NCBI RefSeq assembly: GCF_023159225.1
Contig: NC_063180.1
Coordinates: 11,937,797 to 12,001,796 of the forward strand
Length of the DNA: 64,000 nt
Direction of reading: 5' to 3'
From: Perognathus longimembris pacificus
Taxonomy: Eukaryota > Chordata > Mammalia > Rodentia > Heteromyidae
How positions within the stretch are numbered: the stretch's first letter is position 1; each line of letters opens with the position of its first letter. The position numbers and the translations under genes were made by a program. Shown here piece by piece: positions 24,955 through 35,955 of the stretch. The notes under the pieces were generated by a model. That model did not search any database. It was not told the origin of the DNA and saw nothing but the letters and a program-made list of their open reading frames with translations.

Positions 24955-27920
24955 TCTGGTTAACAAAACTTATTGCCCTGGCAAAATTACCCAAGGGCCA
25001 TTGCCTAAAGCTGTCTTAAAAAACCAGTGGGTTTCCAGCCTGCAAAAACCAGTGTACTTAAAAGGCAAACAGAAAAAAATCAGGAGATTTCACTAAAGTC
25101 AGGCCTTAGGTTAAGTTTCTTTAACCAGTCTGTGCAGAGTTTCTGGCAACACAGCAGAAGGTGTGACATTCTACTGGAGCCACTGGGAGATATTGCTGCC
25201 TGCTGCCATAAGGGCCCCTGCCTGACAGTCATTCTGAGGAGACTACATCTTCATCCTGACCATCTCCCCCATGGTAAAAGCAGAAGCCTGATACCATCAC
25301 CAAGACTGTTTCCCAATGGATGACTACTTTGTATCTACTGGAACTAAGACTTTGATTGTGGGATAATCTTTTGTGGGTCATAGATTTGTAAATCTTACCC
25401 ACTGGAACCTGGAAAAGGTTGGTGTTAGAATATATTAGACATTGCCAGGACCCACGCAGATATCCAGGTATAAAAGAAAATAGGAATGGTTTATTGCCAG
25501 AAAAGCGATCTGCAAGACGACTTCTCACCATGGAGAAGTGAGAAAAAGTGTCATTTATTCTCTGGGGTGACATATAACCTGAGAGGTCTTAGAGGCAGGG
25601 ACCTTAGTGTGAACTTGAGGACCAGGGCCTCATCATGTCCACCTAGGGTTTATTGCCGCTACACAAATGATAGATAAGGGGTCCTGCAACTGCCCAGGCC
25701 TGAAGGTCAACTCTAAGGGGATCTTGTTGCCTTATATGGTCATAATTTCCCTAAAGGAATGCCATCTCAAGGTAAAGGAGTTGGAGTCTGATTATTTACT
25801 GCCCTTACTAGATGGCCCTAGTGTTACTTAGGAAAGGAACATGCTGAGCTACGGGAAGGAGTCTATTGGGCTTACAGCTGGTTTTGTTCTTGTACTAATA
25901 AAACAGATGTAGGACAACAGTGCTTTTTTTTCTTGAAAACTTTGGTTAAAGTAAGTTGCTTAAATAGGCCCAATGCAGCTCTCTCACTAAAAATCAATTT
26001 GATTTCATATGGGCAAGAGCAGTTGGGGATAAAGTGAGGAAATCAAAGATTTGATCTCATTTACCTAAGAGCCATGGGGAATGTAATGTGGAAACTGAGT
26101 CACAGACATCCTTCACCAGGCTAGGTGCTGGGGGCTATTGCTTTCAGAGACATTCTGGAGCCTGCCAGGAGAGGGAGTGGGGCGGGCTGTTCACCGAACT
26201 CCCAGGCCTAGAGGTGAGACAAGCTACCTTTGAATTGCAGATGCCTGGCTCAATGGGTAGAGCCAGAGGGCCTGCTTTGGGGCTTTTGTAGATAACTTGT
26301 GTTGTTTAGTCCCTGGGGAGCTCTGCTCCTTTAGTATAATGCTTTGCTGAAGCTGGGTCTCCACTCAACATGTGACCTTTGTCTTTAAAGCTTGGTGCAA
26401 GCTCTTTTGGTGCTGCATATTTTTGTAATTGGCTGGCCTGCAGACCCATAGCGTCCAAAGACTTCAAAATTCAGACATTCAAGATGTGGCTTCTCTATTA
26501 TCTCACAACTGGTTTTGTATCTGATTCAAAGTATTTTTCTTTTTTTTTTTTTTTCCACACAAGCCCCAAAGAAGCTCAAGGAAATATAAAGAAAGAGGAT
26601 AGAAAGCCTTGGAAAAGGGGTTGAGGAAACAAAAATAGTTTCCTCTAGACAAAAAAAAAAAAGATTTAAAAGTAAGGATTGTCATCAATTATAAAGGAGA
26701 AAGACAAATCCCAGAAAGTTTGTGTATGTAGCAAATCATATGAGTCTATCTTAAAACTGGAGCTTATGAGTAAAGTTGGTATGTAATCAAGCTGGCTAAA
26801 ATATAAATAGGGTCAAAATTTGTGCATTAACATAAAACTATTCTCTATGTTTATCTGTATCTGTGGGATTGAGGAACTTGTTTTGTTATGACAGACTATA
26901 AAATTAAAAAAATCTCATTAGTAACTTGTGGCCCGACAACTGACTAGCTTAACAGCAGCCAGACCCTTTGGTTCACATTCTTCCCAGGTTTATATCTATA
27001 ATGGGATAGAGGGATGAGTCCACTTTGACATAGAAACTGGGAGCCAAAGGCAGAAAAGAGCTGTCCCTATGCTCATCTCCCTGCTAGTAGGTCTTGATGT
27101 AGCCTTGTTCTGCAGCAATTGATGTGTTAGCCCTAGTGAAAAATGGCTTAGATTTCAGAGCCTTGAGTAACCAGGTGGCATAGGAAAAAAAAAATCTAAA
27201 GGATAAGTATGCCAGACGTAAAGAAGGAAAATTGGTACTCCTCCCTACTTTCATGGTCTCCATGGGCTAACACACTTATATCATCCCTCATTGGGCCCAC
27301 AGCCCTTCTCCTGATGGTACTAACTGTGGGGCCTTGCCTTATAAACAGCCTAACTAGATATGTACAGAAGTGAGTACAGGCAGTAAAGCTTATGGTCCTC
27401 CATTACCAGCACCCCTAATGGTCTCTTGTTCAGGAAGAACAAAAAAAATCTGCCAGTGATTCAGTAGATCCCCACAAAAAGAGAACTAGATAATATGGAA
27501 ACCAAGTACAAAGTGTAAAAAACAACAACAAACTCTTTGGAGTCCCTAAAAACAGCAGTCTGAGGCAGAGTAGTGGGGCATAAAAAAGAAAAAAAAATTA
27601 GGCTGGATAGCAAGGACATGTTCTGGTAAATGTAAGTAACCCAAGCCCTATCAAAAACTAATCAATAGGAGATGTAAAATGTGATTTTTCTACTAACCTG
27701 CTAGCTGTGTAACTAGGTGCTTGCTTAAATGGGATATAGCAGCCTTGATATAATGACTTTTGTGACTAAAAGGGAAAACTTCAAAATTTCAGGAGAGAAT
27801 TATATTATCTGGGAAGCATGGTAGAGTTGCTAAAAGTTGAGTAAAAGCTCATGCATGCCCCTGGCTGAGGATCCACTGGCGTCAAAGATTTGACTCTCGA
27901 CTAAACGAAAAAGGTGGAAA

Positions 27921-28479
27921 TGAAGTGATGAATATAATTAATCTGCTGCTGTGCTAGCTTTCAATGACAAAGTATTGCTAATACTGTTCTGTAGTGTTCA
28001 GTGTAAAACTTTTCTTTTACTGTTCTGTAGTGTTCAATGTAAAACTTTTCTGAAGCTGGGACCTGCTGTAAAGTTCTGTAGTTGTATTTACCCAACTTGC
28101 TTTGAACTTGTTTTGCTCTGTATTGATCACACCTGTAACACCACCCCACCCCCTTGGAAAGTTTCATCCTGTTTTGCCACCTAGTTGTTAGAGGGTCTCC
28201 AGTGAACATCAAGACACCCTGACCTGTTGTGACTGAAACCTCTTGGAAGTAGCATGTCCCTGTTGGAAGTAACAAGCCCCTGTAGTTGACACTTCTTGAA
28301 AGTAACAAACCCCCATTGTTAAGCTAAAGGAAAAATTCCTCAGCCTTCTGAGATGGCCCAGGACTGCATCTTGAGAATCCATACTGCAGTCCTCAGTATT
28401 TTCTCACTCAATAAAATTTTTCTTTAAAAAATTTTTTATCTCAGTGTCTCATTTCCTGATAACCATAGACCCTATAACA
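27921..28479 (+). mobile_element. 3' LTR of the ERV fossil
   Basis: It begins TGAAGTGATG directly after a purine tract and ends CCTATAACA, giving TG...CA ends and about 559 bp. AATAAA lies at 28410-28415. An internal direct repeat of about 34 bp (27982-28015 and 28018-28051, period 36, one difference seen) could be a duplicated regulatory block. No matching 5' LTR is seen in the window. Reading frames across it on both strands are chance. Confidence 0.7.
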
Positions 28480-28640
28480 CAGCCACAATACCATATCTGG
28501 TTTTTGAATGGTTTATTGGAGGTAAGAGGCTCACAAGGACCTTTCTGCCCCAGCTGTTTTTGAACCACCATCCTCAGATCTCACCCTCCTGAGTAGCTAG
28601 GATGACAGGAGTGAGCCACTAGGGCCTGGCTATTGCTGGT
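28480..28640 (-). mobile_element. B1-like SINE fragment, antisense
   Basis: The complement of the B1-like head is visible: 'CTCAGATCTCACCCTCCTGA' near 28573 and 'GTAGCTAGGATGACAGGAG' near 28594, ending 'GAGCCACTAGGGCCTGGC'. The ID-like tail is missing or too diverged. Confidence 0.6.
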
Positions 28641-29744
28641 GATTTTTGTCTTACTTCCTGTCTTGTGCCTTGGCATGACCTGCCATTATTATGGTTACAT
28701 AATAGAGCTAGGATAACAGGCACAGTCTACTATATCCATATCTCTGATGCATATCTCATCTCCCCCCTTTTTTTTTCTTTAGATGATTTGTCATATGGGG
28801 TCATTTAATTTTTTTTCCTGGTGCTAGCCTCAAGCCATGATCTTTCTACCTTATGCGTCCATCAAAAATGTGGTTATATATTTTTGCTCATATATACATT
28901 TTTGTCCTGAAACCTAAAATTCAGTATTCTCCAATGGCTGAAATATCTAGAAAGTCCGTGATATAAGATGTGTTGCCTTGATGGTATATTTAGAGGAATT
29001 TGCCACATTCTCCTGTCTGGAGGTCCTGGCAGTTGGTTTAGTTGGCTGGGAGGACTTGCTCAAAAGTTGAGATGCACAGAAAGAAAAGACTGAGCCAGAA
29101 AAGAGCAATCTCTGACCCTCTTTACAACCATACCAATGACTGAAAGTAGCAAAATATACCAATGTGCTCCAAATAGCCAGATATCCTTGATATGCAAAGG
29201 GAATATAAGGCTATACTTGAGGAGTATCCACTTGGATTCCTGACCACTGAAAACCAAAGCACTGTGACTAAGAAAAATTTTAGAATCTCATCATCTGCCA
29301 GAGATGCTCTTCCCAACTGGACAGGCTATCTCAGTAGAGAAGGTTGAATTCTCATTTGAAATGTTCTCACAGAATATATTCATCCACATCTTAAAGTTGT
29401 AGGAATAAAAGGTATATATTTGATCAAGAAACTGGATGCAAGCTGTGCCAGGAGCCTGGGCAAGCTTCCTAATGAGAGCTTGTACAGTCTTCAGGAGTGT
29501 ATATCTGAATGAGCTTAGAGTGTTCTCCGAAGCTAAGACCAAGGAGAGTTTAGATAATAGGACTTTATGAATGGGATGAGGAGCTGGTTAGACTCAGAAC
29601 AAAAGGAAATGATCAGATAAGATTTCATAAAACAACTACAAAATTAAATGTTCCTTAATCCTCATAGCTGTTCTCTTCATTTAATTGCTAATAAAATTGA
29701 ATCAAAGTTATCAATAAGAAAATATAAACAATTTAAAAGTACAG
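28641..29744. other. Unassigned intergenic sequence
   Basis: No gene recognised. Overlapping minus-strand frames at 28947-29542 show no domain I can identify. A short ID-like trace ('GGTGCTAGCCTCAAGCC' near 28822) may be a SINE relic. Confidence 0.4.
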
Positions 29745-29940
29745 TTGAAAAAGTGCAGCAGAGTAGTGCACTAGACATTGATGAAAGTGAACTATGCAAC
29801 TTTTTGGGAGGGTGGTAATGAGAGGGAATGAAGAAACAGATGACACTATGCAAAAGGAAATGTACTTATTACCTGATGTATGTACAAGTAGCCCTATTGT
29901 ATATCACCTCTAAAACAACAATAAAGGAAATTGGAAAAAT
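29745..29940 (+). mobile_element. L1 3'UTR fragment
   Basis: 'GAAAGTGAACTATGCAACTT' then 'GGGAGGGTGGTAATGAGAGG', 'AAATGTACTTATTACCTGAT' and 'ATATCACCTC...CAATAAAGG' follow the L1 3'UTR order. More diverged than the copy at 22720. Confidence 0.7.
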
Positions 29941-30651
29941 TTTATCAGAGATTTCCTAAATTTATAATAAACATTTGTGGTTTTACTATGATGATGACTT
30001 AGAATTTAAATATAAACATTTGGGATATCTTCGACATGTTTGCATATAAATATAAGGAAATTCCATCTACTTATACTCTTGAATATTTAAGTCATTAATT
30101 AAATAAACAACTGAAGCTCAAAAAAAGAAAAGGGCTGTGGTTGGTCATGGAATATTTAGTATGCTTTCATCTGAATGTTTTGTCTCTAGTGGAACTCAGT
30201 ATTGAAGTTTTCTTTAATTGTTTTAGTGTAAGAACCTCTGAAAATGCTTTTAAATCCACGGATAATAAATAGTATTGAAGGAACTATCAAAATTCTCTTG
30301 ACAAGTAATTGCTAACTTGATCAAGTGCATTAAAAAGATTCCAGCTATAAAAATGTGCATAAACTATTACTACAACTGATTTACCACTCATTGGTAATCC
30401 TTTAAAGTAGGTATTCAAAGTTCCCAATCTTTCTTTTTCCAATTTTGATTAGATGGCAGCCCTCTCTCTCAGCCTTTCCCTGACAGTTCTAATTACATAT
30501 ATTCTTATAAATTATAAAATTTTCTCAGATCTGTCAATATGATGATGACAAAAAATACTTTCATTAGATACTTCTCCATACTTGCAAATAACACAAAAAT
30601 TATTTATCTGACTGCACACGATTTATTTTGTTTAGAAAACGTTATCACTTT
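29941..30651. other. Unassigned intergenic sequence
   Basis: AT-rich, no gene or repeat recognised. Confidence 0.5.
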
Positions 30652-30655
30652 GTCT

Positions 30656-31134
30656 TGAAAAGCCAAAATGACTCCATTTTCAGGCAGCCCCCATTTTGTT
30701 GATTGTTTAAACTATGAGTAACCCAGAGCCCACCCAAATTCCAGCAACAGAGCTGTTTGTACCACCAAAACCACCAGACCACAACTAGCGCCAATGCACA
30801 GATGGCCCAACCGGCTTGGGGACGTTCCAGTCGCTTTGACTGCCCTGGAATGTCCCTAGACCACCCTGGAATGTCCCTAGCCCGGAGCCAATCAGATTTG
30901 TACTCGCACCCCAGTCCTGCTTGCACATCTGGTTACTGTAACTTTGTGATTTTTGCCTTTACAAACCCTGTTAGATTTTAGTTCGGGACCTTCCTCCTAA
31001 CCTCCGCTGCGTCGGTGTGTAGGACAAGGTCCCAGGTGCAGCTTGCCTGAATAAAGCTTGCTTTTGCATTTCAGAACATCTGGCTATCAGTGGGGTGGTC
31101 TTCTCAGTGGTCTTCTCACGTCTTGGGCATAACA
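30656..31134 (+). mobile_element. Solo LTR with perfect 4-bp target duplication
   Basis: It runs from TGAAAAGCCAAAATGACTCC to GGGCATAACA, TG...CA, 479 bp. GTCT flanks both ends exactly (30652-30655 and 31135-31138); 4-bp duplications are typical of gammaretrovirus-like (class I) integration. Inside are a CCAAT motif near 30888, AATAAA at 31050-31055, and a direct repeat CCCTGGAATGTCCCTAG (30843-30859 and 30864-30880). No internal retroviral sequence is attached, so this is a solo LTR formed by LTR-LTR recombination. Reading frames in it are chance. Confidence 0.88.
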
Positions 31135-31227
31135 GTCTTACAAAAAAAACTAAATTGGCAGCATCTGCCATGGCAAATATGTTATGTAGTCTCTCTGTCA
31201 ATCAATATTGTACTTCACTATTCAACA

Positions 31228-31277
31228 ATTAAATATGTGTATATGTATACATATATATACATATGTATGTATATATC
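31228..31277. repeat. TA/TG alternating simple repeat
   Basis: Imperfect TATG/TACA/TA units. Confidence 0.8.
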
Positions 31278-32100
31278 ACAGTGGGGTAATTTACAAGTGA
31301 TGAACTAAAAATATTTTGGAAATGTTATTTGCAAAATAAGAATCATCATCTTAATGACATACAATTATTGTTCTAAGTGACTTATCTGCTATGGCTACTT
31401 CAGGGCATTTTACAAGACTTAATGTTATATATTGAAGGCCTGTGTTCACTCATTCTTGCATCATTTAACAAATCATTTCACACTTATTGAATATCTTCTT
31501 TGGGTCAGGCACTGTAGGTATACTGAATACTGAGCAATGTACAAAGCTTACCTGGTTTTTATGTGTGTGGAACATAGAACTGATCAAAGATAACTCTGAC
31601 CCTGAAACAGGAAAGTTGCCTAAGAACTAAAGCACAGAGAGAACAAAAGACAAACAGGAAAGGAATGAACTTTAAGAGATCCCAGGCAAAGAAACACTGT
31701 ATCTCTGCAAGATCTGTCAGAAACAAACATACCAAAAAACAAGGAGCAAAAGGGAGAGGAACAGAGAAAGAAGAGGTAGGATGCAAGGCCATATGCATAT
31801 GTAATCTTTTATATTGCCATATAGTTGTGCTTAATTTGAAAGTGAACAGAAGGAAATAGCTCCCATCAGAGCTGTCAAATAATAAATTTTAATCTAAGTA
31901 TAATTTATGTATGCAAGTATAAACACAAGCTTTATAAGTTATAAATGTATTATTAAAGTTGTAGAAATTCTAGAATATATAAAATTATAATTTTAATTAT
32001 AATCAATATGAATAATTATTATTGAAAAATATTCCATAGATGATATATGATTATAAGTTTGTGCCATAGTCATGAATATATTAATCCATTGTTTTCTTTA
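31278..32100. other. Unassigned AT-rich intergenic sequence
   Basis: 31475-31560 ('CACTTATTGAATATCTTC', 'GGCACTGTAGGTATACTG') resembles an ancient interspersed repeat also seen near 11345. From 31860 the sequence becomes extremely AT-rich. No gene. Confidence 0.45.
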
Positions 32101-32115
32101 GTTACAAGATATGTA

Positions 32116-32210
32116 TGATGTCATATATAAGCTATATATTATATGATAGAAGTTATTAATATGTATCATATATGATATATAATGATATACATAAGGTTTA
32201 TATGACATCA
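32116..32210. repeat. AT-rich inverted repeat (possible hairpin)
   Basis: TGATGTCATATA at 32116-32127 is exactly complementary to TATATGACATCA at 32199-32210. The 71-bp interior is nearly all A/T and includes further short palindromes such as ATCATATATGAT. The arms can pair perfectly over 12 bp. No transposase or recognised MITE family is evident. Confidence 0.6.
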
Positions 32211-32240
32211 AATATAACTCCATATAAATTTAACTATATG

Positions 32241-33024
32241 CGAAATACAAATTATATTTTAGAAACATCATGGTGGCTGTGATACAGAGATTATAGAGGA
32301 CTGATGAAAAGAAAATAATGGAGTGTCTTTGTTCTCTCATGCCCCTCATATCTATTTTGTCCTATGTTAAAGGATAGGATGGAGAAAAACTTTTAGCATC
32401 TTTGTAGTTTCATGGTATGTGTGCTTAGTCTGGTCCAGGAGCTGTGAGCATGAGTGACAAGTGATATATGGCATAAGTACACAGAGAAGTAGATGCAAAT
32501 TTTTCATGTCTTCCCTTGTTCCATCCTAACAAATCTGGCCTTGCATATTTCCTATGATGCCTCTACTAGAAATTAGAAATTTCCTCAGTCTCTGAAAGAG
32601 GGGCTTTCCTTAGTTTCTCATTAATTTATATTAGTATGTAGCATAAACAAGATATAAAACTGTAAAAATCAATTATTCAGATATATCTGCTCCACTCTGT
32701 TTCCTCAAACTAACCTAACTCTAAAAATGAGCATGATGACACTCAATTTTTTCATTCTGAGAAACAAAAAAGTAATCTATATGTACATGCATATCACACA
32801 ATAGAAGCTAAATAAACAGTACCAAGAACTTATCACTGGCCTCTTTTGTTGAACTCATACCCTTGATCTGGAGAGGGGACCAGTTCAACCTTCTAGTCTC
32901 TTTCTCCTCTACAAAAAAATGAAGGTTCGGCCACTTCAGAGAACAGACTTGGTTGGCCTTTGGTCTGTGTGGATTTTGTGACTGGGAAAAGGTTTGAACA
33001 TGAGGACCAACTGAATTTTAGACT
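32241..33024. other. Unassigned intergenic sequence
   Basis: No gene recognised. The right end (from about 32830) leads into ERV-like sequence without a visible boundary. Confidence 0.4.
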
Positions 33025-33430
33025 GTACTTGCAAGAGATGGTTACAGGCCCAAGCCTTCTATAATCTTAAAAAAAAAAAAAAATTGTTGTCACCCTGCTT
33101 ATACCAGTAGGGCACCAGCCTACAAAAAAGCCAGTGTACTCAGAGTAAGCAATCAGGGAATACTGGGAAATTTCAAATGTCTTTAACCAGTCTATGCAGA
33201 AATTTTCAGGCAACCCAGCAGGAGGCGTGATAATCCATCTAAGGGATGCTGAGAGATGCTACTGCAGCCACACCAAGATCCAACCCATCTCTCCTGCCTG
33301 ATTCCATTACACATGACTAAGTCTTCTGATTTGGGATAGAAGACACAAGCCACTTCGAATCCACTGAATCTGAGACTTTTACATTGCCCTGACCCTTTGC
33401 CCTTTTAGCTGTTATTCACTTGTGTTCTCT
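33025..33430 (+). mobile_element. ERV-like sequence paralogous to 24200-25390
   Basis: Colinear blocks shared with the fossil ERV are visible: 'CTTGCAAGAGATGGTTACAG' here with 24207-24228; 'CCAGCCTACAAAAAAGCCAG' with 25036-25055; 'TTTAACCAGTCTATGCAGA' with 25120-25138; 'AACCCAGCAGGAGGCGTGAT' with 25149-25168. The insertion at 24281-24954 is absent here; an A-run (33069-33083) stands at that point. No intact frame. Confidence 0.65.
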
Positions 33431-33967
33431 TCTACCTACAAGTAATGATAATCCCCACAAGTTAGACAACAAGGGGTATATATGAAAAGAAATGATATGA
33501 TTTGGTTTTTATGCTATTTTCCAATTAGATGCCTTTTGGTAAATAGGAAAAAGATGCAAAGTTTGGATTCTTGTCACAATGCCGGGACTTATAATTCTTG
33601 CATTAAGAAAATGTTGTTTGAGTACAAAGGTTTTCTGAGAGTTAATTCAAATTTCAGAAAATAGCCCCAGGGACTCTAAAGTGATTATCAGTTGCTGTTT
33701 GAAACCTCTTATCACACCTACTGAGTTTTGTCATTGCAGAACTCTGCCAAGTATTTGTTGGTCAATTCTCAACAAGTTACAGGTATGCTTTACTCCTATT
33801 TGTCTCCTTGTTGCTTTAAGTGGAAACAAAAAGGGCTTTTGTGGCCAAGACTTCTTTGATTTCACTTGAAAACCAGCCCAGGCAGAAAATTCCACCTAAA
33901 ACTCCCTCTCCCAACTAACCAGCAAAGAGCCAGACAGGAAGCATGGGTCAAAAGACTCATAGTAACC
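33431..33967 (+). other. Possible ERV continuation, no confirmed gene
   Basis: A 60-codon frame from ATG 33482 starts with charged residues and a hydrophobic stretch (MIWFLCYF) that could be an env leader, given the ERV-like sequence just upstream. I cannot identify the protein, and the frame closes at 33664. The rest is unassigned. Confidence 0.25.
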
Positions 33968-34090
33968 AGCTAAAAGCTGGAAGCACCACTGTGGCTAAAG
34001 TGGTAGAGCGCTAGCCTCCATCAGAAGTGCTCAGGGATAGTGTGAAGGGCTTGAGTTCAGACCCCGTGAATGCCAACTGGGACAAGCTGT
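33968..34090 (+). mobile_element. ID-like SINE fragment
   Basis: 'AGCTGGAAGCACCACTGTGG' near 33974, 'AAGTGGTAGAGCGCTAGCC' near 33999 and 'GGGCTTGAGTTCAGACCCC' near 34047 are ID-like right-unit landmarks. No poly(A) tail remains. Confidence 0.65.
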
Positions 34091-34313
34091 CCTAGCAATG
34101 AGCACCTACACCTTCAAGATGAGTTCAGTACTGACAACGAAGAACCATGGAGAAGAGTAAGAGGAGATGAAGTCACATTCTAATGAAATCAATTTAAACT
34201 TGCACTTTCAAAATTAATCAGAGATGGAGATCAAGAGGGATAGTTGCTTGCCCATGACTTTCTACCCCTTCTTACTGCACAGGAACTTACATTATTGCCT
34301 TTGTTACTTGCTA

Positions 34314-34332
34314 TTTGTATATATATATATTA
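34314..34332. repeat. Short (TA)n run
   Basis: About seven TA dinucleotides. Confidence 0.8.
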
Positions 34333-34399
34333 GACTCTGACTGGTTACTCCCAACCAGTCCATTACCCAGTTGCCCCCTCCCCCCAAAAAAACACCCAC

Positions 34400-34920
34400 T
34401 AAACATTCCCTTCCTTCCCCCAGTCAAGTTATTCATATTTCCTTGTAATGGGCCACAACTGGGCTTATGCTCCATGTGGAATTTTTCTGGCTTGTGGCCA
34501 GGGTGTGTTCTTTCATCTTGTTCATGTTAACTGGTACTATATACTTCTCAGCCTTTTGCCTGACCTTTTCAAAAGTCTCTTTTAACATAAAACATCCTTC
34601 ACCCAGGACACTGGGGAAAATGCAGTTCAAGGCCATCCAGTTACTATAGGCAACTGGAGACTGTTTACACTGCTCTGCCCAGCACAGATCTGGATCCTGA
34701 TGACCCCAACTCCAGTGAATCCTTGATATGTCCAAGCTACAGGAGGTAGCCAGAGGAGACCATGACACCCATTGGCTCTTATAACTATTCTCAAGGAAAA
34801 GTTGAGGACTTTTACCAACCAAACTGTCAAGCAAATATTTCATGGATGGTACCTGTTCGAATGACAAATCACGGACCACTGATTACTTCATCCCTTTACA
34901 GCAGGAGGTAGCTCAAGAAG
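34400..34920 (+). pseudogene. Possible env remnant
   Basis: On the plus strand a segment near 34465-34500 reads AYAPCGIFLACGQ and is followed about 15 residues later by an NWYY motif. A Cys-Gly...Cys-Gly pattern followed by Asn-Trp resembles the end of a retroviral surface subunit. It lies about 1 kb after ERV-like sequence in the same orientation. Frames are broken on both sides. A 148-codon minus-strand frame (34433-34879) overlaps but has no recognised domain. Tentative. Confidence 0.3.
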
Positions 34921-35800
34921 AAAGGACCTCCGCCCATACTCTTGGCCTGGTACCCCTCCCTTATTATTAATAAACAACAATTGGAGGAATGTTAGTATTT
35001 CCCCCACCTCAGGACCTCAGCCCCTCCCACTAGCCCCCAGCTCCACCCATACCTGAACTCCCTATCCTAGAGCTATAATTGGCTACTCTGGCTGAGTACT
35101 CAGACCAACCAACTTCCCCCTAGCCCCAGAGTTACATGAGCTACCACCTCTATTAAGATGCAGATGCCATATTGCTCCCTCTCCCATGAAAGATATGGCC
35201 CCACTAAACATCTTCTTATAAGACTTAAAAAAAAAAAAGGTGAGGGTTTTGAACCTGATTTCTAAGGCTTTGTCACTGTTGGATTTTAAGATATTGGGAT
35301 AAATGCTTCAATGAGTTGAAGGTAGCCAGAAGGACTGACCCACAATGCCCTTTCCTATTCTTTTCTCTTTGTTCATCACACAAAAGGAGATTCCTTAGAT
35401 AACAGATCAGTAATCAACTGTCCAGAGGGTAAGGACATTTCTGTTCCCTTGTGCTTTTCTTTGCCTTAAAGAAAAAAAAAAATAAAAAAAAAAACAATGA
35501 ATGCTCTTTCCAGGTCACCGAACAAATTTTTAAATCTCTCTGGAATTTTGCAATCCTAACAGTTATTGACGGAAAATAAAAATACCAGTTTTTTTTTCTG
35601 GCTAAGATAGTCAGGGGTGTCAATAAAGCAGTGATAAGGAATCTCTCAGCTAGCATTTCTTAAAATTGCCAGGAAAGTCTGCTAATCTCCAGAGTACTGA
35701 CTTACACTTCCAAAGGAGAGGGATGTTTGGACTTCTGCCCATGTCCAAGGGATTTCTGAGTGCAGGCAGTACACTCAACCCATTTATGTGACAGAATTTC
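34921..35800. other. Unassigned, possibly end of ERV-like element
   Basis: 34930-35220 is C-rich and contains AATAAA near 34968, which would suit an LTR, but I found no TG...CA ends or duplication. An A-run lies at about 35228-35239. 35465-35493 holds A-rich tracts. Confidence 0.35.
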
Positions 35801-35955
35801 TAAGAAAATCTGGGCTCTAGCTCCCATACTGCCACTAAGTAGCTCTGTGATTCTGGAAAAATCACCCTCTAGTCTTCACAGCTGACAATCCTCATGTGTG
35901 ACATAGTGATAATAATACTCACTCCTGGGGTTGCCATAATGATTAAATGAAACAG
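35800..35955 (+). mobile_element. MIR SINE relic
   Basis: 'CTGCCACTAAGTAGCTCTGT' followed by 'CTGGAAAAATCACCCTCTAG', 'AATCCTCATGTGTGACATAG' and 'TAATACTCACTCCTGGGGTT' is the full MIR core order, ending with 'ATAATGATTAAATGA'. Confidence 0.8.

Larger units (their letters stand above)
24200..27920 (+). pseudogene. Fossil class I (gammaretrovirus-like) ERV internal region with env transmembrane remnant
   Basis: A degenerate retroviral interior, interrupted by the element at 24281-24954. Two env traces are visible on the plus strand. At 27057-27104 a hydrophobic run reads RAVPMLISLLVGLDVA, placed like the fusion peptide of the transmembrane subunit. At 27251-27370 a segment contains LISSLIGP and VGPCLINSL, typical of the gammaretroviral membrane span, then a stop at 27371. 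The two are in different frames with sequence missing between them. No gag or pol motif was recognised, and many stops occur. A purine-rich tract (27907-27920, one T) directly precedes the 3' LTR. The left boundary is uncertain. Confidence 0.6.

Noticed and set aside
27961..28308. 115-codon minus-strand frame with an internal repeat
   Set aside because: It is the complement of the 3' LTR; the repeated residues come from the 36-bp DNA duplication.
30757..30981. 74-codon frame with repeated CPGMSLDHPGMSL-like residues
   Set aside because: The amino-acid repeat reflects the duplicated 21-bp block of the solo LTR, not a protein.
34433..34879. 148-codon minus-strand frame
   Set aside because: No domain recognised; it lies antisense to a possible env remnant inside ERV-like sequence.
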